Below are positions 1 through 11,300 of a stretch of 64,000 nt of DNA, in pieces. Below the pieces are notes generated by a model. It did no database searches, was not told where the DNA came from, and saw nothing but the letters and a program-made list of their open reading frames with translations. Source of the DNA: Colias croceus (lineage: Eukaryota; Arthropoda; Insecta; Lepidoptera; Pieridae); the NCBI RefSeq assembly GCF_905220415.1, contig NC_059538.1, positions 10,106,001 through 10,170,000 on the forward strand. Reading direction: 5' to 3'. Each line of letters starts with the position of its first letter. Position 1 is the stretch's first letter. Made by a program: the position numbers and the translations under genes.

Positions 1-305
1 AGATATTGTATTATATCTATATTCTTTTATGTGTGTGAATATTATTTTTTATGGTTTTATTTTCTTCCTCTTGAATATGTTTTATTTATTATGTACATTT
101 GCATACACATTATTCATAGTCTCTTATACATTTTATATAATCTTACACACATTATTACTTAGTATATGCCCTAATCCTCTCCTTTAACTAATATTTCTCC
201 TGTTGTCTACAAAAAATTGCTATAATAAGACCCCTAATTAATGTTATTAATCGTTGAATTTTCATTGTACAGTTTTAGATCAATAAAGTAAAAATAAAAT
301 TTCAG
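1..305. other. Intron sequence upstream of first visible Gr-1 exon
   Basis: AT-rich sequence with no exon, repeat or ORF I can support. It ends in a pyrimidine-rich acceptor (TTTCAG at 300-305) that opens directly into a Gr-1 exon, so it is most likely part of a Gr-1 intron. Confidence 0.6.
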
Positions 306-3300
306 AGGATTATACGAACTCGATAGCTGTGCCGGTGTTTTTTACGAGCAACGTTGCGACCATTTTGTGGAACTTTCAGGATCTTCTCATTGTACTAATT
401 AGTATAGGATTGACGTCTAGATACCATAGACTTAATATGTGTGTGGCGACTGTGTGCAACAAACTCAAGGAACAGAAGTGGTCTAAGGTAAGTAAATTAA
501 TAATCATACTAGTATTATAAATTCGAAAGTTTGTGAGGATGGATGGATGTTTGTTATTCTTTCACATAAAAACTACTAAACTTATTACTATGGTATTTGC
601 TATGTAGGAAGCTGAACACCCAGTATAAGACATAAACTACTTTTTAACCCAACAATCACTCAGGAACGAGAACTCTGCGAGTTTTTCTTAGAAAAAGCGG
701 GTGAAGCCACGGGCGAGAATCTAGTGTAGAAATATGATAATAATAAAGAAATTTTAAAGTATATGAATATGGTCAAGTACCTACTAGTTAAATAATTAGT
801 TATCTTGGTAATATTATAGGGATAGTAAAAGATCGTAGACGATAAAGATTGTCTTAAAGTAAAGAAAGTTAAGCGTTCTAGTTCATTTTAGGTGTTTGAG
901 TTTTTCATTTAAAGACTTTTTATACTTTTAAATACTTTTTGTGATTCTAAATTATAGTAGTAAAAGTAATTCTATAGATTCGAACGTTTTTTCGTTGACC
1001 CCCAAAACAGTTGAATCTATGAAATTTGGAGCATAACATAGCGAACATATCCTACTAATATTATAAATGCGAAAGTATGTATGGATGTATGGATGTTTGA
1101 TACTCTTTCACGTAAAAAATACTGAACCGATTACAATGAAATTTAGCACACATATAGAGGGTAACTTGGATTAACACATAGGATAGTTTTTATCCCGAAA
1201 ATCCCACGGGAACGGGAACTATGCGGGTTTTCCTTTGCAAACGCGGGCGAAGCCGCGGGCGGAAATCTAGTAAATAATAAGGTAAGAAATGGTTCTCAAC
1301 AAAAATACAATTTATATATGTATAGTTCTAAATTTCACACATAAATTTATATAAATTACATCCTCTAATGTATGGAAATACATGGATGAAATCTCCTTAT
1401 ATGTAATACCCCTTTGGTCTCTCTGAAGTGGAGTGAAAATGCAATACAGTCTACATGTACCAACCATAGTGCTTAGTATTCAAACCATAGAGGATAGAAA
1501 TTATCACTGGATATGTTATCTATGAGGCTATGACCTATATTTATAATAAGAGACTTTTGTATATTTATTTGTGTAATTACTAAAAAAATTCAAGTCAACG
1601 ATTGGTTAACACTAAGTATTACTTTTAATTATCCTGAATCGAATGGTGAATTGAATTCACGTCACTTTAAATGAGTGAACGTTCACGTTTAAATCCTCAT
1701 TACCAAGTATAAAGGAAATCACAAAAAACTTTGCGTGACACCGGTAATCGGTATGTCTAATAATTTTAAACATTAATTAAAATAAATGTAGGTAGGTGGC
1801 CCACACAACTTCGTCGTCTCTTCAAACGACTATTTTTGCAACATTAATGCTAAGCTGCCACTATTGGTGATGACTATAATTATAATAATAAAGACTGTTG
1901 CTTTGGATGGATAAATGAATACAGTTATAATCCTCTTGCTTTTAACATTAGAGCGTTCAATCAACCATATTCTTCAGCTCTATAATATTAGTATAGATAC
2001 TCAATCCAGACTGGGAAAGTGATGGCACTATATTAATATGACCTATACACGGTGTAATCGTTAAGTGTGCACAAGCGATTATTCCGTAACTATTAGAGAT
2101 ATCAAAAAACTTTAAACTTATATCGAAAGTACTTAACGTAATGAGTAAAATGGCCATAGTAAATTTTTTAAAATAAAACGAGAAATATCAAAAAAATTAA
2201 CTTTAAACCCTTCCCATACATTTAGTATGAGATATGAATATCCCATGTAGGTACATTTAATATGAAAGATTTTAGCTTTTTCTTTCTTTTTTTGATTTTC
2301 TGCTTTAATTATTTCGCAAATTTGAAGGGAAGTTCATTTAGAAACTGTAAATAGAGAGCTTCATTGTAGTACACAATGAGGACGTCACTTCGAAAATTTG
2401 CTATGAATACAAAATGTATGGGAAATAAATTGGATATTTCTCGTTTTATTTTAAAAAAAATATTATGGTCATTTTACTCATTAGGTTAAGTACTTTCGAT
2501 ATCAGATTTAAGCTTTTTGATATCTGCAATAGTTACGGAATAATCGCATGTGCACACTTAACGATTACATCCTGTATACTAAATCCAGACTGGGAAAGTG
2601 ATGGCGCTATAATAATATGACCTATATACCCACACTGGAATTAGGACTAGATAGTGGTAGACTTATATTAAAAAACCTGATGATTAAAAGGTTTAAGACG
2701 TCACAATAAAACCCTCAGGATGCAGAAATACTCCAAGTGTACATGTGGCGAAAGATCCGGGAAGCCTACGTGAAGCAGGGCTTGCTTGTGAGGAAGGCGA
2801 ACGACGCGCTCGGCTCGTTGATACTGTTCTCTAACTTCTTTAATTTCTACTTTATATGCTTGCAACTGTTTTTGGGGATTACGTAAGTTTTTAATTTTTA
2901 TGATTGATTTTTATGGTCTTTTGAATTCTTACGAAAAGTACTATTTGCCTTTACAATTTAAAACACAGCGGTCATCTTATTTCTGCGACACTTCGTAAGA
3001 TACGTCATATAATTGTCTTAATCTTTAGGCAGGGAATGGCAGGAGACCGCTTCCAGCAAATCTACTACCTAGCATCCTTACTCTGGCTTTGCTTGCGATC
3101 CAGTTTCGTAGTTCTAGCTGCTGCTGACGTGTACGAACATTCTAGAAGAGCCCTACCATGTTTGTATTCATGTAATGCACGATGCTTCAATATTGAGGTG
3201 AGTATAATAATGGGCCCTTTACACAGTGGGCAACGTTGGGCGAGTAGAGGCAATCACGATAGTATAGATGGCCTGAATGTCCATGATCGGTTGTCATTGT

Positions 3301-5708
3301 AGATGTTTATTCATAATAGCCATCGAGATATATGTACTACGTACTAGAGAGGTTATTCCAAACAAAAACATTGCGCGCGGCCGATGTGGTGGGGTACGTG
3401 TGGAACGAGCGAGGCGTGGCTTCAAGTTCAAAGATTAAGCAATGCGTGCAGATGCGACACATTGTGCAATCTGTTTACTTGGTACTATCTGGTGGTACTG
3501 ATACTAGGGAATTAATAAAAAGAGGATTTTATATTAAACTATGTATTTTAATTTCCTTTAAATAATATCAATTTAGTAAGCTTTTGTCGTTTTGTGTAGT
3601 AATCAATAGTTTTATCAGTTTTTGCTTCATGATGTAATCGAATTTTGGAGTATTGGTTTATAATAGCCCTAATTAAATGGATACGATGATTCAATGTTGA
3701 TGACGTTTACGTATAAGAAACTCATATTTTGAAAAAGCTCACGTGAGATTCGAGGATGGGGGAGGGCATAATAATTTATAAATCCTATTGGAACAACTGT
3801 TGATGAACCTTTTTTTAATAAATAAAAATAGGTAAATAAATAAATATTACTTAATATAACCTACCGTTTTACTTTGCGTAGTCGGGTAAAAGTATAAATA
3901 TCTAGGTACTACACCACGGTATTCTTTCATATTGTATATTCATAGTTAAAAAATCCAGTTATATTTTTTTTAACTCATCGATAGTGTCACGTCTGTGCTG
4001 TTAGTCTATGAAAAATGGCGCGAAACGCAGAACGCGTGGTGATTTTTCGCAAAATGATAACAATATTAGTAAAATGCATGACTTACTCATAATAAGGAAA
4101 CTTACTGGTGAAAAGTCACTCCTCGGGATTTGTTTGTATTATGGGAACTGTTAAAACAATATCTTAGCACACACGAAGGCATTTTGAACAGAGCAATAAC
4201 ACGTGTTGACGCGGCAAGCGTCCGGCACAGACTAAAGAGACTTGTGATTCTTGCCTCTAGCTCGTGTTAAAGAGAGTGTAGTAGCGATCGCCTCTCTAGT
4301 ACGTAGTACATATATCTCGATGATAATAGCCGACAAATATCGACGATCATTTGTTGGGCCAACTATGCCCATTGTGTAGAGGGCCCATAAAGTTATAAAG
4401 TTTCATGTTGGGAGTTATGATTAAGATGGGTTAATACGCGGAGAGATTTCGAAGTAGTTTTAGTATGAATGTGTATTTTTGTTATTGCAGCTATGATGAA
4501 GAGTATTGAGGTGTCGAAAGAAAGTTAATAACATAAATAAATCATTCATGTTTAGCTCGAAGTTCACAATGAAATAAAATATTAAAAACTTTTACAAAAA
4601 TGTGCGATTGTAAATTTATTTATTTAGCTCTTTCTTCAATAGTAACATAGATTTTGAGTTTGATTGTGATTTTGTTAATTACGCTAAAAGAAAGTTCACT
4701 TCAATATTAATATCTGCAATAATGATAATATTAAAAATCACTGAAAACAGCTGATACTCTATCTAAAACTCAATGGAATTAGTGAAATAAGTTACTTACA
4801 AAAAAAAAGAGAAGATGTATTGTTCGCCTGTACGTATTTTATATATTTCTTACAGATTGAAAGACTCCAAGATCAACTAAGCAAAGACAACGTCGCTCTA
4901 AGTGGTTTGGGATTCTTCAATTTAACAAGAACGGTATTACTGCAAGTAAGACATTTTAAACCATTTCTGCTTATAATTAATACGATTTTACATAAATAAA
5001 TCTCATATATAGAATAATATTGTTAATAATTTAATATACTGTGACATTTTAAGACGTTACGCCTCAACTCTGACATTAAACTATTCTAGAACCTAAATTT
5101 AATTTCGAATGGCTAAGATGCACGCTAATAGAATATAGTAGGGTAATAAGTCAGTTAGTAATAGTTAACGTTGCATTGATATAATCATTTAAAATTAGCA
5201 TAAGCAAGGGTAGTTCGTTAATTATAATCATCTTTTAGGTTTGTTAAAAAGTATACCTGTGTCCAACACCTGTGTCCAACTCTTTTAGATTCCATTTTAA
5301 CCCAATATAAAAGGACTGATTTAATTCAAACTTTGTACACTTATCAAGGAGAGGGGACAATACAATAATTTAATGAGATTGATAAATTAAAACATATTTT
5401 ATGGTTAAGAGTAAAATTTCAAGGTCGCGTTATGAAGTAAGGTGACGACTCTGGTGTCTCTGAATCTCGCCAAAGAAGTTTCACTTCTGACAAGTGTGCT
5501 CAGCACACACGCTCTTTTTTCACCTAGTACATTTTTATAAGTTTGATAAAAATAATATTTTTAATAAAGAAAATGTGTTTTATTGTTACAGGTAGCAAGC
5601 TCCGTAGTAACCTATGTTCTTGTTTTAATTCAATACGACAATTCAGATAAAAGTGAAAACAGTATTCCTGCAAATGCCCCTCTACATAATGCTACAGTTA
5701 TGAAATAA
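306..5708 (+). CDS. Gr-1: sugar-clade gustatory receptor, 3' part (five exons)
   Basis: C-terminal part of a seven-transmembrane gustatory receptor; the family forms ligand-gated cation channels in taste-neuron dendrites. Exons: 306-487, 2719-2882, 3029-3197, 4856-4945, 5592-5708. All borders are GT/AG and the phases agree (in-phase 1, then 0, 2, 0, 0). The first exon holds the WNFQDL motif typical of insect sugar receptors. The second holds a membrane segment ending FICLQLFLGIT, and the fourth holds VALSGLGFF. The last exon carries the TM7 motif as TYVLVLIQY, with Tyr replacing the usual final Phe, followed by an unusually long tail of about 24 residues. There is no separate microexon before the 169-nt exon, as in Gr-2. 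The 5' exons lie upstream of the window. AATAAA occurs at 5704-5709, overlapping the stop, and at 5891-5896. Confidence 0.88.
504..724 (+). mobile_element. LEP1-like Helitron, degenerate
   Basis: Starts TC, ends CTAG followed by T, and keeps the diagnostic GC-rich 3' part (GCGGGTGAAGCCACGGGC). It begins 16 bp after the Gr-1 exon that ends at 487. Non-autonomous, with no coding capacity. Heavily mutated compared with the copy at 1050-1270. Confidence 0.7.
1050..1270 (+). mobile_element. LEP1-like Helitron, full length
   Basis: A 221-bp element with 5' TCCTACTAATATTATAAATG, a GC-rich hairpin (GCGGGCGAAGCCGCGGGC) near the 3' end and terminal CTAG, inserted between A and T. These are Helitron hallmarks, and this family is widespread in Lepidoptera. 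It has no ORF. It is the best reference copy for the fragments elsewhere in the window and lies in a Gr-1 intron. Confidence 0.85.
2003..2626. repeat. Foldback structure with flanking direct repeats
   Basis: Two imperfect inverted arms of about 145 bp (about 2045-2190 and 2431-2577) read GTAATCGTTAAGTGTGCACA toward GAGAAATATC and back. The whole is bracketed by direct copies of a 45-bp unit (2003-2047 and 2582-2626) containing CCAGACTGGGAAAGTGATGG. It lies in the Gr-1 intron between exons 306-487 and 2719-2882. No transposase is present and the family was not recognised. Confidence 0.7.
3211..4387. mobile_element. Non-autonomous Harbinger-like element
   Basis: A 1,177-bp element with long imperfect terminal inverted repeats starting TGGGCCCTTTACACAGTGGG (left) and TGGGCCCTCTACACAATGGG (right, read inward). 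They continue to a block around ATATATGTACTACGTACTAG. It is flanked by TAA on both sides (3208-3210, 4388-4390). A 3-bp TAA duplication with GGGCC-type ends suggests PIF/Harbinger. No transposase ORF is seen. The left end is 13 bp past the donor of the Gr-1 exon ending at 3197. Confidence 0.8.
5409..5520. repeat. Interspersed repeat with AAGAAGTTTCACTTCT core
   Basis: One of at least three long copies in the window (others at 9262-9395 and 35235-35340; partial at 24834-24895). Shared blocks run from AAATTTCAAGGTCGCGT through AAAGAAGTTTCACTTCTGAC to a GTGTGCTCAGCACACAC end. No coding capacity. It sits 71 bp upstream of the last Gr-1 exon. Confidence 0.7.
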
Positions 5709-5718
5709 ATATAGTGTA

Positions 5719-5887
5719 CTAGCGGTCCGCCCCGGCTTCGCCCGTGGTACTACATACTTACGCTTTCTCTACATAGGAACCATCCTCGTACTTCAAGGAA
5801 TATAATAAAAAAAGAATTATCGAAATCGATCCAGCCGTTCACGCGTGATGCCGTGACCAAGGAAAACGGGTTTCATTTATATATAGA
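5719..5887 (-). mobile_element. Helitron-like element, second family
   Basis: On the minus strand it starts TC and ends GGCGGACCGCTAG followed by T; on the plus strand the end reads CTAGCGGTCCGCCCCGGC. It belongs with the tandem copies at 31766-32094 and 38319-38635. It begins 11 bp after the Gr-1 stop codon, so it may form part of the Gr-1 3' UTR; an AATAAA lies just beyond it at 5891. Confidence 0.75.
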
Positions 5888-6167
5888 TTTAATAAAGGCC
5901 CAATGTTCAATAATGTTGTTTTAATAACTTGCGGAAACAAAAAGTTTTGTTATCATAAAATTTTCTGATATAATTTTCATATGTTGGTACTTTGAAATAA
6001 GGTTTAAGTAGAACAAAAACTCGAATGGAATATATAAGTTTTAATGGAAACCGGTTGTGGAATGAATAATTGAATAAAATTTATCGTTCTGAAAACGCAT
6101 TTTTATTTGTAACACTTTTATGTGGTTCAACATTTTTATTTATTTGAAAAATAAGAGACGAGAGTAT

Positions 6168-6378
6168 TGGGTGCTGTACACGAGTATAGTAAACGGTAGA
6201 GTGAATTAGCATGCTATTCTGGTAGAGAGTCTGGTAGAGTTCTCAGTACTCTACCAGTTTTAGTAGAAAATTTAGAACTCTACTCTACCAATGTACATTA
6301 GTATGGTATGATATGGTAAGTAAGATAGTTAGTACTCTACCGCTCTACTCTACCGTTTACTCTACCTGTGTAGAGCGG
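6168..6378. mobile_element. Foldback MITE rich in TCTACC/GGTAGA
   Basis: Imperfect terminal inverted repeats of about 34 bp share GTAAACGGTAGAGT. The interior repeats GGTAGAG and CTCTACC many times in both orientations. No ORF. Target duplication not resolved. Confidence 0.55.
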
Positions 6379-6571
6379 CCATATTATAGATAGGTAAGGT
6401 AGGTATATATAAATAAAACAAAACATGTATTTTAATTTTTTTTATTATAATTGTTACATGGTTTTACCCACGATATTTCAAATACTTTCAACATAATATT
6501 ATGCACGAACAATATACCTATTATGAAAGAATCTTAAACATGGTTTCAGTATTTTTTAAGATTATCCTTTA

Positions 6572-6763
6572 CTATCTGTGCCCCGCGGTTTTACTCGCAG
6601 TGCTCCGCTCCTTTGGTCTTAGCGTGATAATACATAGCCTATAGCCATAGCCATATATACATAGGCTATCTAACACCGAAAGAATTTTAAAATCTGACCA
6701 GTAGTTCTTGAGATCAGCGCGTTCAAACAAACAAACTCTTCAACTTTATAATATTAGTATAGA
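6572..6763 (-). mobile_element. Helitron-like element, third family
   Basis: The plus strand runs from CTATCTGTGCCCCGCGG to ATATTAGTATAGA, so the minus strand starts TC and ends CTAT, a degraded CTAG. It matches the copies at 7723-7916, 48267-48704 and 54665-54866. Non-coding. Confidence 0.7.
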
Positions 6764-7722
6764 TAATTTTACATTTTTGTTGATGTAGCTTGGTATAATA
6801 ATATAATAATTGTATCTCTAATATCTTTCAAATATAACGATGCATGCATTTTTCAAAAATATTCCTCTTCTACTAGTATCATAATTCTCTCGAAGAAAAT
6901 GCCTTTTTGCTTGTAGAACCTAGAAAAGATAAATCTAGATTACAAACCAATAAAATACATATGGTCCTTAATTGGTATAATACGAAAATATAATAAATTT
7001 TTACGATACATTCCAGTCATTGCTAGAATTACAAATAAACCCGAGGGTGTAATTTAGTAAACTTTTACAACCTTTGTTCATATATTCGTATATAAAACGA
7101 TAATTTTCTCTATAATGCTTTTAGTTGAAAGTAAGCACGGATAAACCTTTGCTTTTCAACTAACAATTTTGTTCAAGGTAAGTCCGTATGTGTATTTGCT
7201 TGGGGAAATATTCGTAGGAAATAAAATGTAGCCGTAAACAATTAGGTTATTTTCGAATTTTATAAAGAGACCAAGAAGAGACCCAATTGGTTTTGCCAGG
7301 TAACGTTATAAATATTTTTTTTTATATAAATAATACCGATTTGTTATTAAATTAAGAAGTTGATATTCACACTTACCGTTTCATAAAATTAAGAATTTAC
7401 ATATGAAAATGTTGTGTGAGAGACACATTTTATATACATAAATATAATATAATTTTAGACTATTTAAATTGGCGTTGAACATTTTGACATTATTAATTGC
7501 ACAGAGCCTATTTGATATCAAATAACGCAAAACCGACTATAACAGTTTGGTAAAACTAAAAAGGATCAGTGCAACTTCTGAAAGCGAGGGTTAAAATTAA
7601 ATGAAATGTGGCTGTTACAGACATCTCATGAATAATGATGTCAGAAAAACTTTTCTATTATAGAGAAGTGACCATTTAGTTACTATTTACTATAAAGTTA
7701 CTATATTTGGTGGAAAATGTTA

Positions 7723-7916
7723 TCTATGCCAACATTATAAAGCTGAAGAGTTTGTTTTTTTGTTTGTTTGTACGCGCTAATGTCAGGTACTGGTTCGATT
7801 TGAAAAATTCTTTCGGTGTTCGATAGTATTTATCGAGTAAGGCTATAGGCTATATATCATCACGCTAAGACCAACAGGAGCGGAGCACTGCGGGTAAAAC
7901 CGCGGGGCACAGCTAG
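7723..7916 (+). mobile_element. Helitron-like element, third family
   Basis: Starts TC and ends GGGCACAGCTAG followed by T. The interior contains AAGCTGAAGAGTTTG and CATCACGCTAAGACCAACAG, the signatures of this family. Non-coding, between Gr-1 and Gr-2. Confidence 0.75.
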
Positions 7917-8382
7917 TTTACAAAAATAGTAATAGCTCCTGCATTCTAGTAAAAATAAAATATTATACTTCTAAATATAAAAGTTTGATGAATGTTTTAA
8001 AAATATAAAAGTTCGAAGCAGGTTATTGATACTTTAATACAAAATTAATTGAAAACTATCTCGTAGACGGAAAGGTCGCAAGATTGTAGAGTTGAGAGCT
8101 TCGGAAAATAGGTATAATGTTGCTATCGGCGTTGATCAGATTTCACGTAAAAAGCTCTGGTATAAACTAAGTTCTTTACCTTAAATGAATTATGAGTGTC
8201 CTACAAATATATAGAAAACACACATATCTATCTTATACACAAAATACGTATTATTATGTAGAGATTTTTTCGTTGTTTCTCATTGTTGGTTGGTACTTAC
8301 AATATAGCTCAAAATTTCCCAATTTTCAGTTGGAGCAACATCCAGTATATTTTGCCATTAATCATTGCTATTAAAAATTCAG

Positions 8383-11300
8383 ATGGGAACTGCTACGCAA
8401 AAAAGACCAGACATGCAAAAAGACGTAAGATTTTGATAAATTATAATATTATGTCTTATGTGTATTATTGATTAGATGTTTTTAAGAAACTCCTTCTTAT
8501 CTTCGTTTCTACATAAAAGCATGATTTGGTACGAAGTGGACCAGCTTGCACTAGGGAAGGTACCACACAGAAGATCAGCGTGAAATAGTACCATTTAAGT
8601 GTTGCTGTGTTACTATAGCGCGAGTGCCTGAGGCTCGTGTTTTATACCTATTTCTGCAGATATATTTTTTACTTTATTAATCGATTCCCCTTAAATATGT
8701 TCCAATATGCAGATGCGATACTTGTGGTGACTAGTGATAATTCCTTACGCCTCACAAGCTCGTTTGCTAACACTTAAAATAATGTTTATAAATAAGTTTT
8801 AAAAAGTACAGAACTTACCTCAGTACCTTATCAGTTACAAATAAAATAAACAAAATGTTATGCCTCAGCCCCCATAATCACAGACACAATAGAAAATCTA
8901 TTGTGTCGTGGTCTCATTGGGCCGCTTGGTGGTCAATGGATTAATAAAACTTTTCTGATGAAACTTAATAAAAGTTATATTCGGAAGTGTTTGTATAAGA
9001 AACAGAGCTTGTAATAATCACGTGTGAGGGAAAAATAAACAGACGTACTTAGTTTCACAAGTGCTTATTTACGAAAGAGGGACACGAGATACATTCATCT
9101 TATAATATTTATTATTTCCAAATAGCCTGTACATAAATATATCAAGGATCTCACCTTCTGGTGTATTCTTTCATAGTAGAATTATTTATGTGATATTGCT
9201 ATACAAAATGGATATATGAAGGACTTCAATAACATCATTTTACAGTTCTTTTGAGGTAGGCGCATTGAGAGTTAAATTTCAAGGTCGTGTCGTGGCAATA
9301 CCGTGACGTCATGGATTAAGGCATCGATTTGGTCTCTTTGAATCTTGCCAAAGAAGTTTCACTTCTGACACGTGTGCTCGGCACACACCCACGCGTTTAT
9401 TTTGAGTGTGTTGTTTATAAAAAAAAGTAATAATTGCAAAAATACACATAAGTAGTAAGTAAATAATAATGTCATCCTTATAGTAGGATACAAATATCGC
9501 TGTGTTTCAGGAATTTCTACCAACTATGACAAATATATTTAAAATGGCGAAATATTTTGGCATTCCAACATATGGCGGGAGATTAGCTCTTCTAGGAGCT
9601 ATTGTAATGTTGGCAATGCTGATGATTTTGGAGACAGTGTCTATTTCGAAGCTGATAAAAACTTTGAATAGCTGGAATGTGAATCCAAAAGGTGCATAAA
9701 TTTTTTCCTGAAAATATATATAAAACGAAGGAGGTTATCAATTCAACTGTATTTTTTTATGTTAGAGCTTTTGACAGGGTCAACCAATTTTGATGATTAT
9801 TGTTTTATTTGAAAGCTTGTAGAGGTTGGTTTTCTGTCTTTATCTGACCATTTAAAGGCTGAGAGGGATTCGATTTTTATTAAGAGTACTAATAAACGTA
9901 TTTAACAAGTTGCATCCTCTTCATTTTCATTAAATAATAATTACGGTGATGGTTTTGCAAAAGGTGGGAAATATTACCTCAAGTTTACCCCAAATTTTGT
10001 AATAATATATCTTTACTTGTACTCAAATGATTCCCCTATATTTCATAGATAGTGTAATTTCTCGGCTATCTGGATCAATTTTCTATGGCAACGCTTTGCT
10101 GTCCATGTTAATATCATGGAAAATAATAAGCAATTGGGAAGAACTAGCTTTATTCTGGAAGAGAACTGAAAGAATTGAACTGAACATTCTTCCTGATAAA
10201 AGGATTAGAGCAAGAATTATATTTATAAGCAGTTACGTCGGTATATGTGCGTTTGGTGAGTTTTATATAATATGTGTTAGAAGAGACTTATTTTTTGTTG
10301 GTTCTTTAAATTTTCAACAGTTTAACTTTATCTGTTCGAAAAGAGAAGTATTTTTTTGTTCTCTAATCTAGTAAACAGTTGTTATTTAATCACGTGCAAC
10401 AAAACAAAAACCAATGAAATCTGTTAATCTTTTTTATGTATAAAGATGTTATTTCAAGTATTTAGGTAAAATCATAATTGGGTTTAAATTAAACTGGTAT
10501 CTCTAAAAAACTGCTATAGTCTCACCAATAAATGGTTTTACAGCAAAACAAACGAAAAAACGCCACAAACTTTTTTTGAGAGTCGTATAGTTTTATCGTG
10601 TAGTCGTGTAGCTTTGATGTGGTAAGACATTCAACAGTTGGCGAATACTGATTGTTGTTTCTCTGAGTGAAAATTATACATTTTTATCTTGCCCACTGGA
10701 TGATGCCGTAAGAGCTTTGACTTTTAAATCAAAGCCACATCATTATATTTTAATGGGTAGACAGTTAAAAGTTTATGAGGTCAGGCCAGTATGTGCAATT
10801 GTAAATTAACATAGTAGATAGTGGTAGGTACGATTTAGTTGATAATATTTTCTATAAATTTTAATAATCGATCAGATTATGTTATTCATGATACATTAGG
10901 TACATACTGTCAGTAGTGTGAATGTATTCTCTAATTCCAAATCAAAATCATATAAGTAGATTAAAAATAAAATACTTTGTAAAAATTATATTCTATTTTA
11001 CTAGTAGATTTTTATTTAATAGTACCTATACAATATACATATAAAAACTTGAGTGTTTTGCATGTCACAGAACTCTTTGAGATGCAGAATTTAATACAAA
11101 ACCCCGTTTATATGTCAAGAACCTCTGACGCCTCTGCAAAAGCTCACATGTACTAATTATGGATCATTCCACGCTAAGTTTTACTTTGTGGTTCAGTGTA
11201 AAGATGAGTTATTTACAGTTGAGCACGCGTTGAGTATGATGTCAGGAACGGGGCTCGACTGTCCGCCGGGGGAGTACTTTGAACGTTATATCTTGAGTTC

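Larger units (their letters stand above)
5709..8382. other. Gr-1/Gr-2 intergenic spacer
   Basis: A 2.7-kb spacer holding a second-family Helitron (5719-5887), a foldback MITE (6168-6378), and two third-family Helitrons (6572-6763 and 7723-7916). The rest is AT-rich without a recognisable gene or promoter motif. Gr-2 starts at 8383. Confidence 0.7.

Noticed and set aside
504..1270. Autonomous Helitron with Rep/helicase
   Set aside because: All Helitron-like copies here are 150-520 bp and non-coding.
10256..10371. Extension of the Gr-2 TM3-TM4 exon to its ORF end
   Set aside because: A GTGAG donor at 10256 and the phase-matched VEH exon at 11219 make this intron sequence.
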